Of a stretch of 64,000 nt of DNA, positions 9,896-18,666 are shown one piece after another. The notes below the pieces were generated by a model. It was not told where the DNA came from. It did no database searches and saw nothing but the letters and a program-made list of their open reading frames with translations. Source of the stretch: Symbiodinium natans (lineage: Eukaryota; Sar; Dinophyceae; Suessiales; Symbiodiniaceae). The number at the start of each line of letters is the position of its first letter. The first letter of the stretch is position 1. The stretch is from NCBI GenBank assembly GCA_905221605.1, contig CAJNDS010001702.1:483934-547933 (forward strand), in the 5' to 3' direction. Position numbers and translations under genes: made by a program.

Positions 9896-12336
9896 ATGGC
9901 TTCCAACTGGTTGCAGACTGGGTCGGCGTCATCGAGCCCCAACGTGGGCGATCAGGGTGAAATTGGTGGCAAGAGGTCTGCAACGGGTCAAAAAGTGGTT
10001 CCCAATGTGGAAGCTCTGGTTGATGATGGTGGTATGCGTGGCGAAGAGAAGCCGGTGGTAGAAAGGCTGGAAGACGAGGTGGGAGCGGCTTTGCTGCGTC
10101 TTCTGGGCGGACATGGGCTTGATCTTCGGCGATCTGTTGACAGGAAAAGCGGAAGAAACTGCGCCTGTGACTGCAACAAAAGGCAGTATCCTCTTCACTG
10201 GGGACGCAGAAGGAGTTGCGCCTGTTGCTGGGGTGATGAGTGAGGAAGAAATCCTGGAGTTGGAAGCGGCGAGGATACGGCAGGAGTCGGAAGAGGACTT
10301 ATACGCTGTTGGTGGAGGCAAAGCGCCTCAAGCTGCTGACATTCCGATCATCGCCTGTGATGGGACGACGTGGGAGCGCCATTTTCATGAAGATGGAAGA
10401 GAGTATCTTTACTGCTTGGACACTGGAGATACCCAATGGGTGCTTCCTAAAAAGACTGAAATGGCTGGAAACAATGAGGCGTCTGGTGTTGGAATGGGCA
10501 GTGTCCCTATGGAAGAAGAGCCAGCACTGGGTACTACATCGTCCTCATCGCCTACTGAGTCTTTCAGGGCACAACAGGGTAGCTTAGAAAGTGTAAACAG
10601 CGGTGTAAATAGTGTACATAAGAAATTTTCCTCTACTATTGGGGATAGCGGTTTAAAGGGTGGTGGTGACGCCCAGACCTCGGGTTCCCCTGATGAGGAA
10701 GGAATTTCTGGATTCCGAACAGACATGGCTGGAGAACACCTGGATCGGGAAGAAATCGAAGCACTTTCTGAGGGTGGCGCAGCGGTGAAAGAAATCTGTG
10801 GATCCGGAGGATAAAATTCCCAATGTGGAGGTGAATGCTGTGTCGGCTACAGAGGAGCAGGTGGTGGATGAGGTATCTGGCATTCAGGAGGTTGGTCCTG
10901 GAGATGAGGATGACGGAGGAAAAAGGTTGTGTATTACGACTGAGGAGGTTTCTCCGTTTGGCGCCATGGATTCCGCCATTCAAGGGAAAAATGAGGCTTC
11001 TGGAATAGCTGGAGACGCGGTTGATTTGCCGGAAAAGAAGGATGAGGCCTGGAGCGCCAATGAGGTGCGGGCAAATGTGCCGGATGGAACCTGGAGTGCA
11101 GAAGAAGCACGGGGCGAGGCACGGGATGGTACATGCTCCGCAGTTGACTGCAACAATGGGGCGCAGGTCGCTGTAGTAGCTGACGATGGAGGTGCATCGG
11201 CGGACGCGCTTGTGCATTCTGAAGTTGGTGGCGTGGAGCAAGGTCTTTTGAGCCGCACCGGAGCCAATGTGGCAGCTGTGGCCGATGGTGGTGATGATTC
11301 CCCTTTGGTAACCATGGAACCAAAGGATCCTGCGGCGGAAGAAAACGTGCCTGCCGTGGATGACTAATCAAAGAACCCTGCAGTGGAAGAAAACTTGCCT
11401 GCTGCAGATGATTCGACAAAGGACTCAAATGGTGGGTCCACCTCCAAAAAGGAGGAGATATTGCCGACTGGAAGTTTGCCGGAAGTCGACACCGTGCAGA
11501 CTGCAACAGATGAGGCAGAGCCGTTGGCTAAAAAGAAGATGGTCCTGAATCCCTGGAGCGCAAGGTGGATGATCTTGCGGGACTCGTGCAGGAGCAGGAC
11601 AAGCAGCTTGGCCCAAGGGTGGAAGCAAGGGATGTTCCAGGAGCCGAAGAAACGGTGCCGGTTTCTGAAGAACCAACGAAGGAAGTGCCCAATGAGGGAG
11701 CCTTGGCCACACCTGGGAAGCATTGCTATCAAGCGGGAGATATGGTCACTGGTCTGGTGCGCTACATCAATGCGCATGGAGCTTATTTGGACCATGGTGA
11801 TATGACTGTACTGATTCCTGCAGAAGGGAAAGATACACCTCTTTTCAGGGTTGGTGATAGCATCACTGCAGAAGTGAAGAGGGTGGAAGAAGATGGTACC
11901 GTGATCTTAGACACCTACCTGGTTTTGGAAGAGGACGAAGAGGACTCTTCTTCAACTGACCAACGTGACGGAGCTGAAGGAGTATATCTTTGTGGAAGAT
12001 TTGGTCGAAAAAGGGGTCAACAAGGTTACGGCCTGCAAAATTCTGAAGCTGGTGGGTGGTGTCAGATACCGGCCAATGTCGCCGGATATGGCTGTTCCTT
12101 CCAATGCATCTGTACGTGTGCAACAATCTTCTGGAAACCGTGAAGCTGGAAGAGGTGCGGCGAGAACCATCTCTCAGGTGCGTGAAGCTGAAGGTTCCGG
12201 TACAAAAGAGATGCCGCGAGGGTCCTATCGAGAGCTCTTCGACAAAGGCAAGTACCGTGACGCTTGGACGCTGCGCAGAGGTCTCCGCTGTGCGTACAGA
12301 GGTTGCAGTTGGTGGGGGTTGGATCGCCACCGGTAA
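9896..12336 (+). pseudogene. Gag-like 5' coding region with WW and S1-like domains, broken by several frameshifts
   Basis: Coding-like sequence continues across this stretch but changes frame near 10110, 10798, 11560, 11960 and 12264, and has one in-frame stop at about 11365. A WW domain lies at 10359-10454 (GTTWERHFHEDGREY...W). An S1/OB-like segment lies at 11724-11927 (YQAGDMVTGLVRYINAHGAY followed by a VGDSITAEVKRV strand pattern). The rest is acidic and low-complexity. ATG at 9896 is the first good start after the primer site. Five shifts in 2.4 kb contrast with none in the following 3.7 kb and with nearly identical LTRs. Possible causes are mobilisation of an already decayed template, assembly indels, or frameshifting. 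The domain calls rest on motif pattern only. Confidence 0.6.
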
Positions 12337-15300
12337 ACCCGCCGAAAAAGGGCTACAGGTCAAGGTCAAACCCCGTTAAGAGGGGGCGACCGCTGCTGAA
12401 TCGACGGCAAGTACGACAGGTACCGCGTTCTTATTCAAATCGGCGCGTGCGGCCAGCAGAGGTGGTGGAAAAGCCAAAGCCGTTGCAACCTCCTCGTGGT
12501 GGTTTGTCGTATCGATTTAGCAAAGCATGGGCGGATGTGGTGGATGATGATGATCAGGCGGGAGCTTTGGTCTCCTATGCCGAGTCCTCGGGTGATTCAA
12601 GCGCGGAAGAAACCAGCAACGCGCGACACCTGTGGGAAACCTTTCTGCGTGAAAGGGATTCACAGAGAACTGAGACACGTGGCAATGTTCCACCTACTGG
12701 TTCTCCAAGCTCCAATGAAGAGCAGAAAAAGTCAATTGATCTTTGCGAAAAACGCGACAAAGCGTCGCGGGGGGAGACCCGCCAAGATTTTTCGGTGTCA
12801 ACATCTTCAAACCAAAATGTTGCAGTCTCAAATGGGACCGTGGATGGTTCTGTTGTTGGTGGTTCGCTGGTGGTGGGCTCCACAGATGAGGTTCTACCTG
12901 GGCAAGGCGTTGCTGGACAGGTGGAAGTATCTGGAAGCGCTCAAGTTCTACCTGGGCATGATGTGGCTGGACAGGGGACGGTGCTAGAAGGAGCGGTACA
13001 AATTTCTGGCGATGAGACTGGGCAACAGGAAGGTGAAGGTGGGAGCAATGGACTCCATGGGGATGGCATGAAAAAATCTGCTGTCTTTAAGGCGCAAAAG
13101 AGCCATGAGCAATTATGGACCAAAGGTCTTCTGAGGCGGATCTATTGGAAGGCTGCCGAGGGTAGGATACCCGTTGGACAGAAGGACTGTCCGAAAGGAT
13201 CCAATAAGATGGATCGAAATTTGGTTATTAGTGTATCTTCAGACGGCGCAAGCGAGCAAGAGTTGAGCCTGGAGCTGGTGGACAACGCTGGTCCTTCAAT
13301 GGAAGATGGAACAGCATTGCCGGTGTATGACCCACGAAGGTTGATACAGTCGCCAACGACTGATTGGGTTATGCGTCGTGGCTTGACAGATCGTGTCATA
13401 TGGACCGCAATAGCGGCTTCAGCGCAAAAGATATGTGCTGAAATGATTCAGGTGGATGAACTGAATGCCCGGCTGGAGACTGGGAAGCTCCTTAGTCAAA
13501 GGAGGGAGCAAGGACATTATGGTGATTTGCATCATCCGTTCCATGATGATCCGTGTTTGCCAGCAGTGGGTAATTATCCGCTTTCGGTGATGGGAGCATT
13601 GCTATCTCCTGGCGTAGAGAATGAGTTCAGAAGTACTGAAAAGTTTGGAACTGCGATGGAAGCAATAGCTTTCGATTGGAGCCGGATTCCAGGTATGGAA
13701 GTTCATGTTGAACTTATGGTCAGGGTAGCAAAACTTGTTTATCCGTTCCTTGTTATGGGAGGCCAAGGGACAGTTGTGAACTCAGAATTTCTCTGGCAGC
13801 ACGGAAGGGATCAATTGATGGAATTCCTTCAAGCGGCGACGTGTGCTGATGAGTTGGAGGAGCTTTGGAAAAGAATGGATGATGATGATGATGCAGAGGT
13901 GGATCCTTCAGGGATGGTGCTGGAGATCTCTGGACAGCAAGATGCGGTTTTTGGACAAGGGATCAATGAAACCCCTCTTCCTATAGAGGATGCTGGAAGT
14001 GAGACGACTGGTAACACTGGAACCGATGGCAAAGCGCCAGAAATCGCTCCGGAAGAGGAAACGACCAGCGGTTCGTCAAGACTGTCTGGCACAAGAATGC
14101 TCTTGTGGAAGGTGTATTCTCGAGTTGCTTCCAATTGGGATTTCTCGATCCAGGATCGCACAACTGGGAGAATCTTCGACAGCACCAAGGGTTATCCTGG
14201 TGAAGGACCGAAAAATGATGATGATTTGATTTCCTCTAAGAGGAACTTACCCTGGATCTCTGAAGATTACCTCGATGGAGTGGTGTCAAAAAAGATGGAA
14301 ATGTCTTCAGATATGAATGTGCTGGATGGGTTTGTTCCGGAAAATGAGGGACAGTTGGAAAAGGTAGAGGTGGAGACTGTAGCTGCCTCGAGAGTCCTGA
14401 GAGCTCTTTGGTTGAAAGGGTTTAGGGCTGGTCAAAGGAAGTTGTGTCGTGCTGGGAAATTGAGAAGTCACGTTGTTAGGACAATGATTCCAGCTAATCG
14501 GGTATGGAGCTTTAAAGGTAGGAAGCCTTCTTGGAAGATGCTCAAGAAACGTGAGTTGGTTGTATTTGGCTCAGAAATCAGAGGAAAACCAATCATGGGA
14601 CTGGGGGAGTGTCAAGAGGGTTTTCCAGGAAGTTCCACTGAAGTATCCAAAACTAGCACCTTGGGTAAAAAAAGTAGTTCTCCAGATCATGGCAATGTCC
14701 ATGTAGTGCGGGATTGTTCGATGGACCGTCTGGAAGCAGAACGTTTGTCAAAAAGGAGACAAGGTATCTGCTATTGGTTTGCAAAAGCGAACAATCGCTG
14801 CAAATTTGGTGAGAGCTGCAAGTTTATTCACTCCAATGAGGATGTGGTGTTAGCGTCTTATTGGTGCAAGTATCATGTGGATGGTCGTGGGTGCCATGCT
14901 GGAAAAGATTGCAGGTTCTCACACGATACAGCTGGGGTGAGATGTATTCCGTTTTCTCAAACGGGACGGTGCAAGCGAGGCGATCGGTGTGTATTTGAAC
15001 ACGATAGGCCGAGGTCGCCGGCTACCCCACCAAGGGATCGTCCCGCGAAGGGCGATGGTGGAAGGAGGTTCTCTCCTGAAAGAGGAGACGATCTGGGTGA
15101 AGAAATGGAATATGATGAGGAAACACAAAAAAGCAACCTCATTACGGAAGCGGTGTCATACATGTCTGGTGGGAGGGACGACATCGACCGCTGGGAAGGA
15201 GAGCCAATTTTCAAGTTATTGAGGATAACTGATGATGATCAGAAAAACTCAGAGTGGCTTTCGTGGACGGACAAGATGTTATCCGCGCTGGAGTTGTATG

Positions 15301-15989
15301 AAGTGGTTAGGTCCGTGGACATTCCGCTGGAAGAGGTTGAAGAGTGGGTGAATGATTTAAGAATCTGGTACGAAAAAGCTCAGCTGGATGGTGGAAGCGA
15401 CCCCAATGGCGGTACAAAAAAGCCTTTGGAAGGAGAGTCCGCTGATGAACCTGCAGTTGAGGAGGTGGTGCCAGAGGTCACAGAAGTGATCGTTGAAGTG
15501 GATGAGGAGCCGGAGAAGAACCGAAAGAACAGGAGGCTCGCTGCAACCCATGATCCGTATACATTGTTGGTTCCAAGGCCAAAGAGGAGGCCAATTGGTG
15601 CCACTCCTGCGGCAAAAAAGGGAGCAATTTCCAAGGTTGAAAAATCCGAAAAGGCTTCTCATCGAGCGCGATCAAAACCTGGCAGTTCTGCAAGTCGGGT
15701 ACCCAAGAAGGAGAAGGCACCTAGTCCCAAGAAAAGGGATGCAGCGCCAGATGAAGGAGGAGAGACTGTGAAGGGAGGACAAGCTTCAGTTCCCGCTGCC
15801 TCAGAGTCGGTTGCCATTACTCCACAGGTGACCACATCGTGCAAAGCGATAGAAGAAGCGCGGCGAGAAGGATTGGTGTCCTCCATTCAGCGATGTCTGA
15901 CCAATCCGTTGGTTCAGGTTCAGGATCTGGAGAGCATCTTGGTGCAGTTGCATAAGATCTGCGAAGCTGGTCGGGAGACGAACAAGTGA
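12264..15989 (+). CDS. Large gag-like protein with three CCCH zinc fingers
   Basis: A single open frame of 1241 codons, opened at a TTG, so the true protein probably continues from the frame-broken region upstream. Three consecutive CCCH fingers occupy about residues 836-913 (14769-15002). Their spacings are C-x9-C-x5-C-x3-H, C-x8-C-x5-C-x3-H and C-x8-C-x5-C-x3-H, a type that binds RNA in host proteins and takes the place of the usual retroviral CCHC knuckle. A low-complexity region near residues 190-250 repeats VLPG(Q/H)(G/D)VAGQ. The C-terminal third is acidic, then Lys-rich. The tail ends shortly before the 3' LTR, and no protease, integrase, RT or RNase H motif is seen. The nucleic-acid-binding role is inferred. 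Confidence 0.75.
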   Translation: MDAAQRSPLCVQRLQLVGVGSPPVNPPKKGYRSRSNPVKRGRPLLNRRQVRQVPRSYSNRRVRPAEVVEKPKPLQPPRGGLSYRFSKAWADVVDDDDQAGALVSYAESSGDSSAEETSNARHLWETFLRERDSQRTETRGNVPPTGSPSSNEEQKKSIDLCEKRDKASRGETRQDFSVSTSSNQNVAVSNGTVDGSVVGGSLVVGSTDEVLPGQGVAGQVEVSGSAQVLPGHDVAGQGTVLEGAVQISGDETGQQEGEGGSNGLHGDGMKKSAVFKAQKSHEQLWTKGLLRRIYWKAAEGRIPVGQKDCPKGSNKMDRNLVISVSSDGASEQELSLELVDNAGPSMEDGTALPVYDPRRLIQSPTTDWVMRRGLTDRVIWTAIAASAQKICAEMIQVDELNARLETGKLLSQRREQGHYGDLHHPFHDDPCLPAVGNYPLSVMGALLSPGVENEFRSTEKFGTAMEAIAFDWSRIPGMEVHVELMVRVAKLVYPFLVMGGQGTVVNSEFLWQHGRDQLMEFLQAATCADELEELWKRMDDDDDAEVDPSGMVLEISGQQDAVFGQGINETPLPIEDAGSETTGNTGTDGKAPEIAPEEETTSGSSRLSGTRMLLWKVYSRVASNWDFSIQDRTTGRIFDSTKGYPGEGPKNDDDLISSKRNLPWISEDYLDGVVSKKMEMSSDMNVLDGFVPENEGQLEKVEVETVAASRVLRALWLKGFRAGQRKLCRAGKLRSHVVRTMIPANRVWSFKGRKPSWKMLKKRELVVFGSEIRGKPIMGLGECQEGFPGSSTEVSKTSTLGKKSSSPDHGNVHVVRDCSMDRLEAERLSKRRQGICYWFAKANNRCKFGESCKFIHSNEDVVLASYWCKYHVDGRGCHAGKDCRFSHDTAGVRCIPFSQTGRCKRGDRCVFEHDRPRSPATPPRDRPAKGDGGRRFSPERGDDLGEEMEYDEETQKSNLITEAVSYMSGGRDDIDRWEGEPIFKLLRITDDDQKNSEWLSWTDKMLSALELYEVVRSVDIPLEEVEEWVNDLRIWYEKAQLDGGSDPNGGTKKPLEGESADEPAVEEVVPEVTEVIVEVDEEPEKNRKNRRLAATHDPYTLLVPRPKRRPIGATPAAKKGAISKVEKSEKASHRARSKPGSSASRVPKKEKAPSPKKRDAAPDEGGETVKGGQASVPAASESVAITPQVTTSCKAIEEARREGLVSSIQRCLTNPLVQVQDLESILVQLHKICEAGRETNK

Positions 15990-16328
15990 CTGGTTTTCAA
16001 AGATGGGATGAGCGATGGTTCCTTTTCCTGGAGTTGGTGACAATTTGCAGAATGGTTGGAGGAAAGACCAATGAGTCAAAGAAAAAGGAGTAAGGTTTAC
16101 TGTTAAGGGTATGGAAATCCCTGATAGTAGAGAGTGTATAGCACTTAGGGTAGTGAAGACCGCAGTTCGTGGTGAAGCAGGCTGAAAAAGTCTTCGAAGA
16201 AGTGATATAATTCATTCGTCCTGGAAGACGTTAAACCATAAGATGCATTCCAAGCAGCTGGCTGCTGCCGATAATGGCAGCTTTTGGCCGAAAATCTGCA
16301 CCTCCAGTCCGTGTCCTAGGAAATCCTA

Positions 16329-16340
16329 GGACAGGGGGAG
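16329..16340 (+). promoter_or_regulatory. Polypurine tract
   Basis: GGACAGGGGGAG lies directly before the 3' LTR, where plus-strand DNA synthesis is primed. It is purine-rich apart from one C. Confidence 0.65.
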
Positions 16341-16639
16341 TGCGGAGCTGCAGGTTGTATTCAGGAATTGTGTTGGGGTTAAATGAAAAGGGTCAATGCA
16401 CCCGACAATGTCTGGCTCAAGGATGGCCAGAAGTACTAAGGCCACAAGCTTAAAAAAGGTAGAGCCCGCGTGGTTGGGGTTGGGGTTGGTTCCTAGGTGC
16501 TTAGGCATAGGCCCCCTTTACTCCCTTCCCTGGTTCTCCTGGTCCGTGTTCTGTGTTTGTTGTGCTGGTCGATCTGGGGAATATAAGTTCTGGGCGGTCT
16601 TTGGGGTTGATCCCTTTCCCCCTTTGGTTGCCCCCCGTA
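16341..16639 (+). repeat. 3' LTR
   Basis: Same length and ends as the 5' LTR, with one substitution at 16554. Followed by AGGGG, the second copy of the target duplication. Confidence 0.9.
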
Positions 16640-16644
16640 AGGGG

Positions 16645-16847
16645 ATTAGGGGTTTAGGGGTTCAGGGTTTAGGGTTTATAGGGCTTATAGGGCTTATAGG
16701 GCTTATAGGGCTTATAGGGTTTAGGGTTTAGGGTTTAGGGTTTAGGGTTTAGGGTTTAGGGTTTAGGGTTTAGGGTTTAGGGTTTAGGGGTTTAGGGGTT
16801 CACGGGTTTAGGGGTTTAGGGGTTTAGGGGTTTAGGGTTAGGCTGCT

Positions 16848-16894
<47 letters not shown>

Positions 16895-16975
16895 TACTAC
16901 TACTACTACTACTGCTGCTACTGCTACTGCTACTGCTACTGCTACTGCTACTGCTACTGCTACTGCTACTACGAC
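16645..16975. repeat. TTTAGGG-like array followed by trinucleotide microsatellites
   Basis: Variant heptamers and a TTATAGGGC array run to about 16845, then (ACG)n, (ACT)n and (CTGCTA)n to 16975. From 16980 to 17900 I see telomere-like fragments and a small inverted repeat around 17280-17350, but no gene. Confidence 0.85.
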
Positions 16976-17907
16976 TATTGCTACTACATTGAGGCTTCAG
17001 GGAGCAAGGCCTCAGGGAGCAAGGGTAGGAGGGTTTAGGGTTTAGTTTGTAGGGTGTTGGTTTTGGGCTATCATCGGTGTAGGGTTTAGGGGATTAGGGG
17101 TTCAGGGTTTAGGGTTTTCGGGTTTAGGGCAGAATCTGGTACCTGGATCCCCAAAAGTGTGTAGAACAACAGCCCTTTATAGGTTGCGTGCCATTGTTTG
17201 ACCGACTTTCGGCTATTGGTGGCCAAGGTAGGGTTTAGGGTAGAAGCTCCTTAAACCAGGGATAGATGGGAGTTTCCGAACATAGGGGACCCTAATAATA
17301 TAGTACCCTAAATGATCCTTATTATAAGGACCCCAAAACAAGGTACCCCGGAAACTCCCATATACTCTATACTGTACTACGGATCCATATCAGGCTCAGG
17401 CTCCATGTATATTTTTCAGTTCAGGGCTTTGGGGTTGTCGCACTCCTCCGACAAGATTCATAGTGCCTGCGTCTTAGAGTTGGGATTTGAGGCCCAGTCT
17501 CTAGAACCTTCGCTTTAGGGCGCTCAGGGCTAAAACTCTTCAAACTTGTCAAAAAGCTGAAACCAAGAGGCTGGGCACACTTATGCCTACTGCTCCTTGT
17601 AGGCTGTTCCGCCGGTGTAGATGATGATCTGTCATGTTTCAAGTCGTTACCGTCATTTCTTTTCAGGTGTTTAGGGTTTAGGAGTCTAGGGGTTAAGAAA
17701 GGAGGGGTTGCGTGGACAGTGCCATGTACTCACACAACGCTTCTTTTGCACGAGATGCTTTCATCTGGCGCTGAAGTTTTCAATGGGGTTCTCCTGCCCA
17801 TTGGAAAAGAATTGCAGGACACGGCTTTGCGGTCTTTTTGCGTTAAACTATATAACAAGCATGCCTCTGTTGTGATGCACAAAACTGGTAGAAACTGGGA
17901 ACTTGAA

Positions 17908-18278
17908 TCATTCAAGGGGCTCCCATGCTTTCCACACCTTGCCAGTGCCTGCATCAGCAAGCCCCCATCGAACTAAGCGACCGGCTTCTGCAAGTTGTTG
18001 CGAAGTGTCCATGGCATGCCAAGATGCCAGAAGTCCCGATTTCGGATCAAAGATGAGCGATCGGAGCTCCGCGTTGAACTGGTCGATGTTCATGCTGTCT
18101 TGGATCTTCTTGAGTATCAGTTCTTTGTCCGTCTCGGATGATGCCCGCATATTGCGAATATCCAAATTCTCTAAGGTATGCGCGCGTTGCATAATGGTTG
18201 CTTTGGAGGTAACTTTGAGTGCCTGATTCATGTGCAGACGTTTGGCTTCTGCAATTTCCGCAACACACCAAGCACGAT
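17908..18278 (-). CDS. Exon 2 (3' part) of the disrupted gene, C-terminal end
   Basis: Begins at HRAWCVAEIAEAKRLHMNQ directly after the second target-duplication copy, continues through LENLDIRNMRASSETD and FNAELRSLIFDPKSGLL, and ends at TGA (17910-17908). It encodes the WCxxE half of the TIR-like domain and has no start of its own. Confidence 0.75.
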
Positions 18279-18292
18279 GAAACAAGTCATGG
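18279..18292. repeat. Target-site duplication, LINE 3' side
   Basis: GAAACAAGTCATGG on the plus strand, identical to 26268-26281. The adjoining bases differ on both sides. Confidence 0.9.
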
Positions 18293-18666
18293 AAATAGAA
18301 ATAGAATGTATGCGACGTCAACCTGTGCTTATATAGATGCGGTTGGACGCCAAGTGGTCGCCACCATGCATCCGGCGTCAGCAGAAGAAAGAGCCAGAAA
18401 TCTCCACGATCTCGCCCGAAAGAAATCACAACGACCTCTCCCGAAAGCCCATCCCAAAAGTGCCAAAGATGCGCTCACAGAGATGCGGTAGGACGCCACG
18501 TGGACGGCACCATTCATCCAGCGTCAGCAGAAGAAAAAGCCAAAAATCTCCACGATCTCGCCCGAAAGAAATCACAACGATCCCTCCCGAAAGCCCATCC
18601 CAAAGTGCGAAAATGCACTCACAACTCCACAATAAACATCAGGGAAAGCCCACTGATACGACAAGC
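18293..18666 (-). other. LINE 3' UTR with tandem duplication and simple tail
   Basis: Two copies of a roughly 146-nt unit start at 18335 and 18481 on the plus strand. The element ends in two TTCTAT units before the target duplication, with no poly(A). Tails of short repeats are known from I-type LINEs. Confidence 0.8.

Larger units (their letters stand above)
9518..16644 (+). mobile_element. Complete LTR retrotransposon, copia-like priming, no visible pol (non-autonomous)
   Basis: Two 299-bp direct repeats (9523-9821 and 16341-16639) differ at one position I could find (C at 9736, T at 16554). The 5-bp sequence AGGGG at 9518-9522 and 16640-16644 flanks the element as a target duplication. 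A primer-binding site follows the 5' LTR directly and a purine tract precedes the 3' LTR. The 6.5-kb interior codes only on the plus strand. No aspartic protease, HHCC integrase, RT YxDD or RNase H motif is visible. The single LTR difference indicates a recent insertion, so the element was presumably mobilised by pol from a related full copy. Priming type points to Ty1/copia affinity. Confidence 0.88.
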
